A stretch of DNA of 64,000 nucleotides. It comes from Janthinobacterium sp. ROICE36. GTDB lineage: Bacteria > Pseudomonadota > Gammaproteobacteria > Burkholderiales > Burkholderiaceae_D. The position numbers and the translations under genes are program-made. Below are positions 52,482-62,142 of the stretch, one piece after another. The stretch is taken from assembly GCF_002869965.1 (NCBI RefSeq), contig NZ_PEBS01000028.1:1-64000 (forward strand). The letters run 5' to 3'. The notes under the pieces were generated by a model, which ran no database searches, was not told the origin of the DNA, and was given only the letters and a program-made list of their open reading frames with translations. Every line of letters starts with the position of its first letter. The stretch's first letter is position 1.

Positions 52482-53723
52482 TCAATGCTCAAGCGCGCTA
52501 CGGAAGTCTTCAAGCAAGTCTGCCTCATCCTCGATACCGACTGACACGCGGATCAGGGACTCGGCAATGCCCATACTGGCGCGCCGTTCGGCACCCATCT
52601 CGTAGAAAATCGTATGGGCGACGGGAATGACCAGGGTACGCGTGTCGCCAAGGTTGCTCGCTGGTATGGCCAGGTTCAGGCGATTGAGGAAATCGAAGCA
52701 GTCGATGCCGTCCTTCAATTCAAAGCTGAACAGCGAGCCATAGCTGCGGAACAAGTCCGTCGCCAGCGCGTGCTGCGGATGCGACGCCAAGCCAGGATAG
52801 TGCACGCCAGCCACGCGCGGGTCCGCTTGCAGCATGCTGGCCAGCGCCAGGGCGTTCGAGCAGCTGCGGTCCATGCGCAAGGCCATGGTTTCCGCGCCGA
52901 CGGCGATGTGGTGCGCCGCTTCCGGGCCCAGCGAGGCGCCGAAATCGCGCAAGGCCTTGGCGCGGATTTGCGCGATGCCCCACTGCGCGGGCGCCGCCTT
53001 TTTATAATTGTCGAAAATGTTCGGGTACTGCGTCCAGTCGAACACGCCCGTGTCCGTCAAGCTGCCGCCCAGCGCATTGCCGTGGCCGCCGATGGACTTC
53101 GTCAATGCATTGACCACCAGCCCCGCGCCCACCGCCTTCGGGCGGAACAGGTATGGCGTCGTCATGGTGTTGTCGACGATATACAAAATGCCACGTTCCT
53201 TGCACAGCGCACCGATCTTCGCCAGGTCGGCGATCTGCGTGCGCGGATTGGCGATGGTTTCCACGAACACGATGCGCGTGGCTGGCGTGATGGCGGCGGC
53301 CACGTTGGCCACATCGGTGGCATCGACAAACGACACGGCGATGCCCTGCCCCGTCACCGTTTGCCACAGGCTGTTGGTATTGCCAAACAGAAAGGCCGAC
53401 GACACCACATGGTCGCCCGCGCGCAGCAAGGATTGCACCACGGCGCCGATGGCGCCCATGCCGGTGGCGAAGCACAGGGTCGCCACGCCGTCTTCCATCT
53501 TGTTGACCTTGTCTTCCAGCGCGGAAACGGTCGGATTGCCTTGGCGGCCATAACGAAAGCCCGGTTCCTTGCCCTGGAACACGGAAGCGAGCTGGCGCGC
53601 ATCGCCATAGCCAAAAGCGACCGAGGTGTGCACGGGCTTGTGCAGGGAGCCGTGCTCGATGCTTTTGCGGCGGTCGTTATGCAGGATGGTGGTGGTAAAG
53701 CCGTAGTTTTTTTTATCGTTCAT
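52482..53723 (-). CDS. Cys/Met-metabolism PLP enzyme (cystathionine gamma-synthase family, probable O-acylhomoserine sulfhydrylase)
   Basis: A 413-residue enzyme of the trans-sulfuration family. Landmarks are FGYGDARQLASVFQGKEPGF with the phosphate-binding YGR, ALEDKVNKMEDGVATLCFATGMGA, the PLP-facing DNTMTTPYLFRP, and the Schiff-base lysine in NALTKSIGGHGNALGG. It would form homocysteine or cystathionine from an activated homoserine; which one cannot be told. Its location after purF is the place of metZ in many betaproteobacteria. A terminator lies 9 bases before its ATG, and there is no evident ribosome-binding site. Confidence 0.85.
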   Translation of the reverse strand: MNDKKNYGFTTTILHNDRRKSIEHGSLHKPVHTSVAFGYGDARQLASVFQGKEPGFRYGRQGNPTVSALEDKVNKMEDGVATLCFATGMGAIGAVVQSLLRAGDHVVSSAFLFGNTNSLWQTVTGQGIAVSFVDATDVANVAAAITPATRIVFVETIANPRTQIADLAKIGALCKERGILYIVDNTMTTPYLFRPKAVGAGLVVNALTKSIGGHGNALGGSLTDTGVFDWTQYPNIFDNYKKAAPAQWGIAQIRAKALRDFGASLGPEAAHHIAVGAETMALRMDRSCSNALALASMLQADPRVAGVHYPGLASHPQHALATDLFRSYGSLFSFELKDGIDCFDFLNRLNLAIPASNLGDTRTLVIPVAHTIFYEMGAERRASMGIAESLIRVSVGIEDEADLLEDFRSALEH

Positions 53724-53731
53724 GATCGCAG

Positions 53732-53758
53732 AAAAAAAAAGCCCGGCGCAGGCCGGGC
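53732..53758 (-). terminator. Terminator between purF and the Cys/Met PLP gene
   Basis: On the minus strand GCCCGGC and GCCGGGC arms with a 4-base loop are followed by nine T residues (AAAAAAAAA at 53732-53740 on the plus strand). It stands 7 bases after the purF stop and 8 bases before the next gene's start codon. Confidence 0.88.
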
Positions 53759-53765
53759 AGGTTAC

Positions 53766-55289
53766 TTATGCTTCCGTTGTCGCCAGGTTCAGGTTCAGCT
53801 GGGAACGCGGCGTATCTTCGGGCGCTGCCGCCTTCGGATGGTGGCGCGCATATTCCAGGCGGTCCAGGTATTCCTGCGACACGTCACCCGTCACGTACAC
53901 GCCATCGAAGCACGAAGCCTCGAAGTTCGTCAATGCCGGATTGACATCGGCAATCGCCTGTTTGAGCGCGCCGATATCCTGGTACACCAGGTAATCGGCC
54001 GTGATTTCGCGGCACACTTCTTCCGTCGTGCGGCCGTAGGCGATCAGCTCATCGCGCGTCGGCATGTCGATGCCATACACGTTCGGGTAGATCACCGGTG
54101 GCGCGGCCGAGGCAAAGATGACTTTCGTCGCGCCCGCTTCGCGCGCCATCTGCACGATTTCACGGCTAGTGGTGCCGCGCACGATGGAATCGTCGACCAG
54201 CAACACCACTTTATCCTTGAATTCCGAAGGAATCGCGTTGAGCTTCTGGCGCACGGATTTCTTGCGCGCCGCCTGGCCCGGCATGATGAAGGTACGGCCG
54301 ATATAGCGGTTCTTGATGAAGCCTTCGCGGTATTCCAGGTTCAGCGCCAGCGCCAGCTGGATGGCGGCCGGACGCGAGGAATCGGGAATCGGCATGACCA
54401 CGTCGATATGCACGTCAGGCAATTCGGCACGGATCTTTTCAGCCAGGTATTCACCCATTTTCAAGCGCGTGGCGTACACCGAGGCGCCGTCGATGACGGA
54501 GTCGGGACGGGCCAGGTAAACGAATTCGAACACGCAGGGATTCAGGCTGGCGTTGTCGGCGCACTGGGCGCTGTGCAATTTCTTGTCAGCATCAATGAAG
54601 ACGGCTTCGCCGGGACCGATATCGCGCACGAAGCGGAAGCCCATGCCTTCCAGGGCCACGGATTCGGAGGCGATCAGGTATTCAGGACCCAGCTCCGTTT
54701 CATTGATGCCAAGGCACAGCGGACGGATGCCGTGCGGGTCACGGAAAGCCAGCAAGCCCACGCCGGCGATTTGCGCGACGGCAGCGTACCCCCCCTTGAC
54801 GCGGCGGTTCAGCACGGTGATCGCCTTGAAGATGGCTTCCGGGTCCAGGTTCAGGCCCGTCGTCGCTTCCTGGATTTCATGCGCCAGCACGTTGAGCAGC
54901 ACTTCCGAATCGGAATCGGTATTGATGTGGCGGCGGTCGTTCTTGAACATTTCCTGTTTCAACTGTTCCCAGTTGGTCAGGTTGCCATTGTGCGCCAGGG
55001 TGATACCAAACGGTGCATTCACATAAAACGGCTGTGCTTCCTCTTCGCTCGACGAACCGGCCGTCGGGTAGCGGCAATGGCCGATGCCCGTCGTGCCTTG
55101 CAGCGAACGCATGTTGCGCGTACGGAAGACGTCACGCACGAGGCCATTGGCTTTGTGCATGGAAAACATACTGCTGTGATTGGTCGCAATCCCTGCCGCG
55201 TCCTGACCGCGATGTTGCAAGAGCAACAATGCATCATAGAGCAATTGATTGACAGGTTGATGGGAAACGACGCCGACGATGCCACACAT
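53766..55289 (-). CDS. purF: Amidophosphoribosyltransferase
   Basis: A 507-residue enzyme catalysing the first step of purine synthesis, PRPP plus glutamine to phosphoribosylamine. The N-terminal nucleophile is Cys2 in MCGIVGVVS, exposed after Met removal. The glutaminase part has LLLQHRGQDAAGIAT, TGIGHCRYPTAG and LAHNGNLTNW. The PRPP-binding loop is VVLLVDDSIVRGTTSREIV. It follows cvpA by 38 bases in a folC-SPOR-cvpA-purF run. Confidence 0.97.
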   Translation of the reverse strand: MCGIVGVVSHQPVNQLLYDALLLLQHRGQDAAGIATNHSSMFSMHKANGLVRDVFRTRNMRSLQGTTGIGHCRYPTAGSSSEEEAQPFYVNAPFGITLAHNGNLTNWEQLKQEMFKNDRRHINTDSDSEVLLNVLAHEIQEATTGLNLDPEAIFKAITVLNRRVKGGYAAVAQIAGVGLLAFRDPHGIRPLCLGINETELGPEYLIASESVALEGMGFRFVRDIGPGEAVFIDADKKLHSAQCADNASLNPCVFEFVYLARPDSVIDGASVYATRLKMGEYLAEKIRAELPDVHIDVVMPIPDSSRPAAIQLALALNLEYREGFIKNRYIGRTFIMPGQAARKKSVRQKLNAIPSEFKDKVVLLVDDSIVRGTTSREIVQMAREAGATKVIFASAAPPVIYPNVYGIDMPTRDELIAYGRTTEEVCREITADYLVYQDIGALKQAIADVNPALTNFEASCFDGVYVTGDVSQEYLDRLEYARHHPKAAAPEDTPRSQLNLNLATTEA

Positions 55290-55327
55290 GGTGTGCTCCT
55301 AAACTGTGCTACTGATTTTAAAAAAAT

Positions 55328-55816
55328 TCAAAATTTCACATGCTGCGCGTAAGCGGCAGGCAGATAAGGCTTGATGGCACGCGCGCCCTGCTCCGCGAGC
55401 GGGCTGAGCAGCGCATTTTCCCAGAATGGCTGCTGCGGTATGGAAGTCATGCCACACAAGATGACGGCGGTCAGCACGATCACAAGACCCCGCGCCACGC
55501 CGAACAGGCTGCCCAGGCTGCGGTCGGCCAGGCTCAGGCCCGTCACCTTGACCAGTGCGTCGACCGTCATGGATAGCAATCCCATCAAAATGCGCACGCC
55601 GATGAACAGCACCACGAAGGCCAGCAACAGGCGGACGGCTTCGCCCGGCACGGCTTCCGGCAGGAATTTCGCCAGGGTGGCGCCATACGCGTTGGCAATG
55701 ACGAAAGCCACGATCCAGCTGACCAAGGACAGTATTTCCTTGACCAGGCCGCGCATCATGCTGATCAGCACGGAAGTCACCAGCACGAACAGCACCAGAT
55801 AATCGAAGATGGTCAC
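55328..55816 (-). CDS. cvpA: CvpA family inner-membrane protein
   Basis: A 162-residue protein with four membrane segments (FDYLVLFVLVTSVLISMMRG, ILSLVSWIVAFVIANAYG, LLLAFVVLFIGVRILMGLLS, LGSLFGVARGLVIVLTAVIL). The start and the RG-x-x-KE-x-LS motif are typical of CvpA, needed for colicin V production in E. coli and more broadly for envelope homeostasis. It sits between the SPOR protein and purF, the order conserved across proteobacteria. Confidence 0.93.
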   Translation of the reverse strand: MTIFDYLVLFVLVTSVLISMMRGLVKEILSLVSWIVAFVIANAYGATLAKFLPEAVPGEAVRLLLAFVVLFIGVRILMGLLSMTVDALVKVTGLSLADRSLGSLFGVARGLVIVLTAVILCGMTSIPQQPFWENALLSPLAEQGARAIKPYLPAAYAQHVKF

Positions 55817-55836
55817 GCGCGCTCAGCCTTGCAACA

Positions 55837-56817
55837 TCACGCCGGCACCAGGCTGCCGCCCAGGCCCAGCTTTTGCAGCTTGGCGCGGGTCTTTTCGGCA
55901 TCTTCGCGGTTGCCGAACGGCCCCACGCGCACGCGGATACGCTCGCCCGCCGGGCTGGAGACTTTCTGCGTATAGGACTTGATGCCCGCTTCGCGCAGCT
56001 TGTCCTGCAATTCATCGACCTTGTCCTGCGTCGCCAGGGCCGCCACCTGTACCACGAACTTGCCGTTGCCGGCGTCGTGTGTCTTGTCTTGTGCTTTTTC
56101 TTGTGGCTTGTCGAGTGGCTTGCCTTCCAGAATCGCCATGGCGCGCGCCGCATCGTCGGCAGATTGCGCCGGCTTGGCAGGCTTAGCCTCAGGCTTGGTT
56201 TCCGGCTTGACCTCATGCTTCGGTTCAGGCTTGGGCTCGTGTTTCGGCTCGGCCTTGGGTTCCGGCTTGCTTTCGTGCTTCGGCTCGGGTTTTGGCTCCA
56301 CCTTGACAGGCTTGGGCTCGGGTTTGGGTTCCACATAGGCCGGCTTGGCAGGCGCAGGCTGGACGGCGGCCAGCACGGGTGCCGGCGTGGGCCTGGTCGC
56401 AGGCGGCAGGGGCGCGTCGATGATTTCCTCGGACTGGTCCAGGCCATTGTGCGCAGCTGCCTGGGCGGGCACAGCGGGCGCAGGCGTAGGCGTAGGCGCA
56501 ACTACCTTTTCTTTCGAGGGAATGTCGATGGCGATATCGTTGAGTGGCGCCTTCGGTTCGGAATCAAGCAGCATCGGCAAGCCGACAGCCACGCCCAGGG
56601 CCAGGGCGATGGCCCCGACCAGACGGCGGCGTGCGCGCTTTTTTTCCGGCAAGACCGGGTCCGGCGCTTCCTTGCCGCCACGGCGCGATCCGCCGCCACC
56701 GGAAGTGTTGGCGGCGCGCTTGCGGGTCGGCGACTGTGCTTCGCCAGGGACATAAAAGCCGCTGTCTTCGCCAGAGGATTCTTGCTTGTTTTTAAACAGT
56801 TTCGAGAACAAGCCCAT
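55837..56817 (-). CDS. SPOR-domain protein (DedD-like)
   Basis: A 326-residue membrane-anchored protein. A cytoplasmic basic region (RRGGKEAPDPVLPEKKRAR) precedes one membrane segment, LVGAIALALGVAVGLPMLL, near residue 75. A long periplasmic linker is dominated by KPEPK/KHE repeats (about residues 155-220), and the C-terminal SPOR domain spans roughly 250-325 (KFVVQVAALATQDKVDELQD, RIRVRVGPFGNREDAEK). SPOR domains bind denuded septal glycan, so a division-site role is expected. The linker repeats are highly charged and low-complexity. Confidence 0.9.
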   Translation of the reverse strand: MGLFSKLFKNKQESSGEDSGFYVPGEAQSPTRKRAANTSGGGGSRRGGKEAPDPVLPEKKRARRRLVGAIALALGVAVGLPMLLDSEPKAPLNDIAIDIPSKEKVVAPTPTPAPAVPAQAAAHNGLDQSEEIIDAPLPPATRPTPAPVLAAVQPAPAKPAYVEPKPEPKPVKVEPKPEPKHESKPEPKAEPKHEPKPEPKHEVKPETKPEAKPAKPAQSADDAARAMAILEGKPLDKPQEKAQDKTHDAGNGKFVVQVAALATQDKVDELQDKLREAGIKSYTQKVSSPAGERIRVRVGPFGNREDAEKTRAKLQKLGLGGSLVPA

Positions 56818-56841
56818 GCGTGATTTTCAGTCGAGTGCGTT

Positions 56842-58140
56842 TCAGTGAAGTGAGGATTTTCGGGCCTTCATCACGCCGGCAACGGTGAGGAAAGAACCAA
56901 AGACCACAATTCTATCATTCTCACCGGCCCGGCTCATTGCATTTGCAAAAGCTTGTGCCGGATCATCGAAAATAGACACAGTATGTTCACTGCTGTCGGG
57001 CTTATCGTCGAGCATGATCTGCACCTTGGCGGCCAGTTCGGAAGCCGTCGCCGCGCGCGGCGAAGGCAAACCCGTCAGGCACCAGTGGTCGACGTGTTCG
57101 CTCATCGCGGCCAGCACGCCATCGATATCCTTGTCGTGCATGGAACCGAACACGGCATAGGTGTACGGGTGATAGCCCATATTGCCCAGGTTCTGGTTCA
57201 GCGCCGAGGCTGCGTGCGGGTTGTGCGCCACGTCGAGAATCACGCTGGGGCGGCCAGGCAAGACCTGAAAGCGGCCCGGCAGCTCCACCGTCACCAGACC
57301 CGTGCGCACTTCCTGCGCGCCCACAGGCAGTGTCAGCTTCAGCACTTCCAGCGCGGCCAGCACGGCGGCCGCGTTGAGGATCTGGTTGGCGCCACGCAAG
57401 CTTGGATACGCGAGCGAATTGCGGCGCTGCTCGCGCCCGCCGTAGTTCCATTGCTGCTTGTCGCCCGAATAATTGAAATCGCGGCCCATCAGCCACAGGT
57501 CGGCGCCGATGGCCTCGGCATGGTCGATCAGGGATTGCGGCGGCACGGGGTCGCTGCAGATGGCCGCCTTGCCCGGACGGAAGATGCCGGCCTTTTCAAA
57601 GCCGATCGCTTCGCGCGTATCGCCCAGGTAATCCGTATGGTCGATATCGATGCTGGTGACGATGGCCACGTCCGCGTCGATCACGTTGACGGCATCGAGG
57701 CGCCCGCCCAGGCCCACTTCCAGGATGGCCACGTCCAGCTTGGCTTGCGACAGCAGGTGCAGGATGGCCAGGGTGGTGAATTCGAAATACGTCAGCGGCG
57801 TGTCGCCGCGCACAGCTTCGACAGCCTGGAAGCTGGCGACGAGCTGTTCATCGCTGGCCATCTCGCCCAGCACGCGGGCGCGCTCATTGAAATCGAGGAA
57901 ATGCGGCTTGATGTACAGCCCCACTTTGTAGCCGGCACGCAACAGTACCGATTCCAGCATGGCACAGGTGGACCCCTTGCCATTCGTGCCCGCCACCATG
58001 ATCACGGGGCAAGTAAAAGCCAGTTGCATGCGCGCCTTGACGGCTTGCACGCGGTCCAGGCCCATGTTGATCTGGGTTTCCGAATGGCGGGTTTCCAGCA
58101 TGGCGAGCCATTCCGGCAATGTAGAGGGTAGCTTGTGCAT
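56842..58140 (-). CDS. folC: Bifunctional folylpolyglutamate/dihydrofolate synthase
   Basis: A 432-residue Mur-ligase-like enzyme that makes dihydrofolate and adds glutamates to folates. Visible motifs are the P-loop VAGTNGKGSTCAMLE, YFEFTTLAILHL, EVGLGGRLDAVN, and the C-terminal domain start VILDVAHNPHAASAL. The ATG at 58140 (MHKLPSTLPEWLAM) is chosen over a TTG at 58191 because family sequence begins there. It lies between accD and the SPOR gene, 24 bases before the latter. Confidence 0.95.
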   Translation of the reverse strand: MHKLPSTLPEWLAMLETRHSETQINMGLDRVQAVKARMQLAFTCPVIMVAGTNGKGSTCAMLESVLLRAGYKVGLYIKPHFLDFNERARVLGEMASDEQLVASFQAVEAVRGDTPLTYFEFTTLAILHLLSQAKLDVAILEVGLGGRLDAVNVIDADVAIVTSIDIDHTDYLGDTREAIGFEKAGIFRPGKAAICSDPVPPQSLIDHAEAIGADLWLMGRDFNYSGDKQQWNYGGREQRRNSLAYPSLRGANQILNAAAVLAALEVLKLTLPVGAQEVRTGLVTVELPGRFQVLPGRPSVILDVAHNPHAASALNQNLGNMGYHPYTYAVFGSMHDKDIDGVLAAMSEHVDHWCLTGLPSPRAATASELAAKVQIMLDDKPDSSEHTVSIFDDPAQAFANAMSRAGENDRIVVFGSFLTVAGVMKARKSSLH

Positions 58141-58200
58141 GGGAGACTTCTTGATGTAAGGATGCGCGAGGCGAAAAGACAGGTAACCCAATAAACATCC

Positions 58201-58228
58201 GGGGTCAGACCCTGGAGGGTCTGACCCC
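58201..58228. repeat. Perfect GGGGTCAGACCC inverted repeat
   Basis: GGGGTCAGACCC (58201-58212) and GGGTCTGACCCC (58217-58228) form a perfect 12-base stem with a 4-base loop between accD and folC. The arm is shared with the element at 52414. There is no adjacent T run on either side, so this copy looks like a dispersed palindromic repeat rather than a classic terminator. Confidence 0.9.
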
Positions 58229-58254
58229 GGCAGTTCAAGGGTTATGGTGCAAGA

Positions 58255-59127
58255 TTAAGCTAACACTTCAACAGCCTGGTTTTGCAACAAGGCCAGCAGA
58301 CGGGCGATTTCTTCGCGCATCTTGCGGCGGTCGACGATCATGTCGACGGCGCCCTTGGTGACGAGGAACTCGGCGCGCTGGAAACCTTCCGGCAGTTTTT
58401 CGCGCACGGTGTTTTCAATCACGCGCGGGCCGGCAAAGCCGATCAGCGCTTTCGGCTCGGCAATGACGACGTCGCCCATGAAGGCGAACGAGGCGGACAC
58501 GCCGCCCATGGTCGGGTCGGTCAGCACGCTGATGAATGGCAATTTCTTTTCCGACAGCTTGGTCAGCATGGCCGTGGTTTTCGCCATCTGCATCAGGGAC
58601 AGCAAGCCTTCCTGCATGCGCGCGCCACCGGTGGCGGTGATGCAAATGAACGGCACTTTCTGTTCCAACGCGATTTGCGCGCCGCGCACGAAGCGCTCGC
58701 CCACGACGGAGCCCATGGAGCCGCCCATGAATTCGAATTCGAAGCACGCCACGACCACTGGCAGGCTCATGATGGCGCCACCCATGACGACCATCGCATC
58801 CGTTTCGCCCGTCGCTTCCATGGCGGATTTCAGGCGGTCCGGGTATTTCTTGCTGTCCTTGAACTTCAGGGTGTCGACGGGCAGGATTTCCTGGCCGATT
58901 TCATAGCGGCCGCCCGCGTCGAGCAAGCTGTCGAGCCGTTCACGCGCGCGGATGCGCATGTGGTGGTCGCATTTCGGACACACGTGCAAATTCGATTCCA
59001 GGTCCGTACGGTACAGCACGGCTTCGCACGACGGGCACTTGACCCACAGGCCTTCCGGCATGGTCTTGCGCGCGGCAGCATCAGAACGCTGTATGCGCGG
59101 CGGCAGCAGTTTTTCCAACCAACTCAT
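58255..59127 (-). CDS. accD: Acetyl-CoA carboxylase carboxyltransferase subunit beta
   Basis: A 290-residue subunit that, with AccA, moves carboxyl from biotin to acetyl-CoA in fatty-acid synthesis. An N-terminal four-cysteine zinc ribbon is seen ([10 protein letters not shown] and [10 protein letters not shown]). The crotonase-fold part has [34 protein letters not shown] and [12 protein letters not shown]. Length is normal. It follows trpA with a 195-base gap that could hold its promoter. Confidence 0.97.
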   Translation of the reverse strand: MSWLEKLLPPRIQRSDAAARKTMPEGLWVKCPSCEAVLYRTDLESNLHVCPKCDHHMRIRARERLDSLLDAGGRYEIGQEILPVDTLKFKDSKKYPDRLKSAMEATGETDAMVVMGGAIMSLPVVVACFEFEFMGGSMGSVVGERFVRGAQIALEQKVPFICITATGGARMQEGLLSLMQMAKTTAMLTKLSEKKLPFISVLTDPTMGGVSASFAFMGDVVIAEPKALIGFAGPRVIENTVREKLPEGFQRAEFLVTKGAVDMIVDRRKMREEIARLLALLQNQAVEVLA

Positions 59128-59322
59128 ATTTTCTCCTTGGGCCCTTGTAGGGGTAGCGTCGATGGACGTCCCCGGCAGACGGTAAACGGCGACGCCCCGC
59201 AGGGCGCCACCAACAATTTTATCTATTGCACAATAACAGGCATTCAGTGGCCGAAGTGTAGCCGTTTATCGCCGGGCTGTCGAACTTTGCCGCCAACGCA
59301 AATGCGTCAACGGCAAGCTTGC

Positions 59323-60120
59323 TCAGGCATCCAGTGCGGCGCGGATACCTGCCGTAAAGCTGCGCACGGCGTCGACGGCGCCTCCTGGCGGCGCATTTTC
59401 AATCTCCTGGATGATGCGGCTGCCGATCACGACCGCATCAGCCACCTTGGCCACGGCCTTGGCCGTGGCGCCGTCGCGGATGCCGAAGCCGACGCCGATA
59501 GGTAATTTTACATGTTGGCGGATGGCAGCGAGGCGCTCTGCCACCTGTTCCGTATCAATGTTGCCTGCACCTGTGACACCCTTGAGCGACACATAATAGC
59601 TGAAGCCACCGCCGACCTTGGCCACTTGCGCGATGCGCTCTTCGGTCGAGGTGGGCGCCAGCAGGAAGATCAGGTCGAGGCCGGCCGCGCGCATGGCCGC
59701 GGCAAATTGCTCGCACTCCTCGGGCGGATAGTCGACGACGATGGCGCCATCGGCGCCGGCCGCTTGCGCTGCATCAATAAACGCGGCGCTGCCGATGCGC
59801 TCGATGGGGTTGGCGTAACCCATCAGTACCACGGGCGTCGTCTGGTTTGTTACACGGAACTGACGCACATAGCCGAACACGTCGTGGATGCCGACATTGA
59901 ATTTCAAGGCGCGTTCGCAGGCGCGCTGGATGACGGGGCCTTCGGCCATCGGGTCGGAAAACGGCACGCCCAGCTCCAGTATGTCGGCGCCGCCCTCGAC
60001 GAGCGCGTGCATCAGGGGCACGGTGGCGTCAGGGCCGGGGACGCCGGCGGTAATAAAGGTGACCAGGCCGGTCGTGTTGGTCGATTTTAAATTGGCAAAG
60101 GTGGCGGCGATACGGGACAT
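59323..60120 (-). CDS. trpA: Tryptophan synthase alpha chain
   Basis: A 265-residue TIM barrel that releases indole from indole-3-glycerol phosphate. The catalytic Glu is in [18 protein letters not shown], together with the following Asp, and the other catalytic Asp is in [12 protein letters not shown]. Phosphate-binding loops GVGFGIRDG and VVIGSRIIQ are present. It follows trpB by 61 bases. Confidence 0.97.
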   Translation of the reverse strand: MSRIAATFANLKSTNTTGLVTFITAGVPGPDATVPLMHALVEGGADILELGVPFSDPMAEGPVIQRACERALKFNVGIHDVFGYVRQFRVTNQTTPVVLMGYANPIERIGSAAFIDAAQAAGADGAIVVDYPPEECEQFAAAMRAAGLDLIFLLAPTSTEERIAQVAKVGGGFSYYVSLKGVTGAGNIDTEQVAERLAAIRQHVKLPIGVGFGIRDGATAKAVAKVADAVVIGSRIIQEIENAPPGGAVDAVRSFTAGIRAALDA

Positions 60121-60181
60121 GGTGAGCTTTCTTGACGGTAAATAAATGGAATATTTTTCAAACCCAACCGCAAATGCCGGG

Positions 60182-61444
60182 TTAAGAGAAATTCAATCCC
60201 ATGCGCTCCGCCACGGTATGCATGTCCTTGTCGCCACGGCCCGACAGGTTGGCCAGCACGATCTGGTCTTTCGGCAAGGTGGCCGCCAGCTTGGCCGCGT
60301 AGGCCAGTGCGTGCGACGATTCCAGGGCCGGGATGATGCCTTCGATATGACAACAGTCGTGGAAGGCTTGCAAGGCCTCGTCATCCGTGATGGACACGTA
60401 TTGCGCGCGCCCCAAGTCTTTCAGCCACGCATGTTCCGGCCCCACACCCGGATAGTCCAGGCCGGCCGAGACGGAATGCGTCTCGATGATCTGGCCATTC
60501 TCATCCTGCAGCAGATAGGTGCGGTTGCCATGCAGCACGCCCGGGAAGCCCGCCGCCAGCGAAGCCGAGTGCTTGCCCGTATCCAACCCTTCGCCGGCCG
60601 CTTCCACGCCGATCAGTTTGACATCCTTCTGGTCGATATACGGGTAAAAGATGCCCATGGCGTTCGAGCCGCCGCCGATGCAAGCCACCACGTAGTCGGG
60701 CTGGCGGCCCGTCATTTCCGGCATCTGCACCAGACATTCCTCGCCGATCACGGACTGGAAGTCGCGCACCATCATGGGATACGGATGGGGGCCGGCCACG
60801 GTGCCGATGATATAAAAAGTGTTTTCGATGTTGGTGACCCAGTCGCGCATGGCTTCGTTCAGCGCATCCTTGAGGGTCTTGGAGCCGGATTCGACGGGCA
60901 CCACGGTCGCGCCCAGCAATTTCATGCGGTACACGTTCTGCGCCTGGCGCTTGACGTCTTCGCTCCCCATGTAGACTACGCATTCGAGGCCGAAGCGGGC
61001 ACAGATGGTGGCCGTGGCCACGCCATGCTGGCCGGCACCCGTCTCGGCGATGATGCGCGGCTTGCCCATGCGCTTGGCCAGCAAAGCCTGGCCGATCACG
61101 TTATTGATCTTGTGCGCGCCCGTATGGTTCAAGTCTTCGCGCTTGAAATAGATTTGCGCGCCGCCCGCCATCTCGGACCAGCGCTTGGCGTGGTAGATGG
61201 GCGACGGACGGCCCACGAAGTGTTTCAACTCGTAGCGGAATTCTTCCAGGAATTCCGGGTCGACGCTGTAGCGCGCGTAGGCGTCTTTCAGCTCGGCCAG
61301 CGCGTGCGTAAGCGTTTCGGCAACAAATGCGCCGCCGTACGGGCCGAAGTGGCCGCGCAGGTCAGGAAAAGGGTAATCGGTGGCGTGGAACAATGCGGCG
61401 GCGGCGCCGGGCGCGGCGCTATGGTCGTTCGTGTGGTCATTCAT
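60182..61444 (-). CDS. trpB: Tryptophan synthase beta chain
   Basis: A 420-residue PLP enzyme joining indole and serine to form tryptophan. The PLP lysine is in [14 protein letters not shown], followed by [12 protein letters not shown] and the phosphate loop [24 protein letters not shown] marks the N-terminal part. The start at 61444 ([11 protein letters not shown]) has GAGGAAA upstream and overlaps the trpF stop by 8 bases; a further upstream frame to 61546 lies inside trpF and is not used. Confidence 0.97.
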   Translation of the reverse strand: MNDHTNDHSAAPGAAAALFHATDYPFPDLRGHFGPYGGAFVAETLTHALAELKDAYARYSVDPEFLEEFRYELKHFVGRPSPIYHAKRWSEMAGGAQIYFKREDLNHTGAHKINNVIGQALLAKRMGKPRIIAETGAGQHGVATATICARFGLECVVYMGSEDVKRQAQNVYRMKLLGATVVPVESGSKTLKDALNEAMRDWVTNIENTFYIIGTVAGPHPYPMMVRDFQSVIGEECLVQMPEMTGRQPDYVVACIGGGSNAMGIFYPYIDQKDVKLIGVEAAGEGLDTGKHSASLAAGFPGVLHGNRTYLLQDENGQIIETHSVSAGLDYPGVGPEHAWLKDLGRAQYVSITDDEALQAFHDCCHIEGIIPALESSHALAYAAKLAATLPKDQIVLANLSGRGDKDMHTVAERMGLNFS

Positions 61445-62120
61445 GGTGGTTTCCTCTGGCAATGATGGCATCGGCATCCTGCACCGCGGCGATAAACGCG
61501 CGGACTCTGGATGCGTCCTTGATACCCTTGGACGCTTCGACACCACTGCTGATGTCGACGGCGTAAGGGCGCACGCGCACCACTGCGTCAGTCGCGTTTT
61601 GTACGCTCAAGCCACCACTTAAAACGACCCGAGGCGCGAGTTCTTCTGGAATGAGGGACCAATCAAATACCTTTCCTGCACCGCCGTAGGCATCCACATA
61701 GGTATCGAGCAAGAGGCTGGAGAACAAGGGACTGGCAGCGCGATAGCGCTGTTCGTATTCTAGCAAATCTTCGAAAGAGGTGTCAGGTTTGACGCGGAAC
61801 ACTTGCATAAACGGCGTATTCACGGCGCCGGCCAGCGCGGCGCTGTGTTCGGGCGTCTCGTCGCCATGAAATTGCAGCAGCGACAAGGGCCCCACGGCCT
61901 TGGTGGCCCGCACTTCTTCCACCGTGGCGTTGACGAACAAGCCCACCGTCGTCACATAGGGCGGCATGGCGGCGATCAGGCTGGCCGCCTGCTCGGGCGT
62001 CACGTAACGGGGGCTTTGCGGATAAAACACGAAACCGATGGCGTCGGCGCCCGCCGCCACCACGGCCTGGATGTCTTCGGCGCGGGTCAGGCCGCAGATC
62101 TTGATGCGTGTGCGAGACAT
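61437..62120 (-). CDS. trpF: Phosphoribosylanthranilate isomerase
   Basis: A 227-residue TIM-barrel enzyme of tryptophan synthesis. The catalytic Cys is in [13 protein letters not shown] near residue 9, with [28 protein letters not shown], the catalytic Asp in [14 protein letters not shown], and the [15 protein letters not shown] phosphate loop. Its end overlaps trpB. It follows truA by 22 bases. Confidence 0.96.
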   Translation of the reverse strand: MSRTRIKICGLTRAEDIQAVVAAGADAIGFVFYPQSPRYVTPEQAASLIAAMPPYVTTVGLFVNATVEEVRATKAVGPLSLLQFHGDETPEHSAALAGAVNTPFMQVFRVKPDTSFEDLLEYEQRYRAASPLFSSLLLDTYVDAYGGAGKVFDWSLIPEELAPRVVLSGGLSVQNATDAVVRVRPYAVDISSGVEASKGIKDASRVRAFIAAVQDADAIIARGNHHE

Positions 62121-62142
62121 GCTATTCCTTTATTGATGCAGA

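Noticed and set aside
52614..55352. 912-codon plus-strand open frame across the PLP enzyme and purF
   Set aside because: It runs antisense to two well-recognised genes and crosses their terminator; the composition is typical of a shadow frame.
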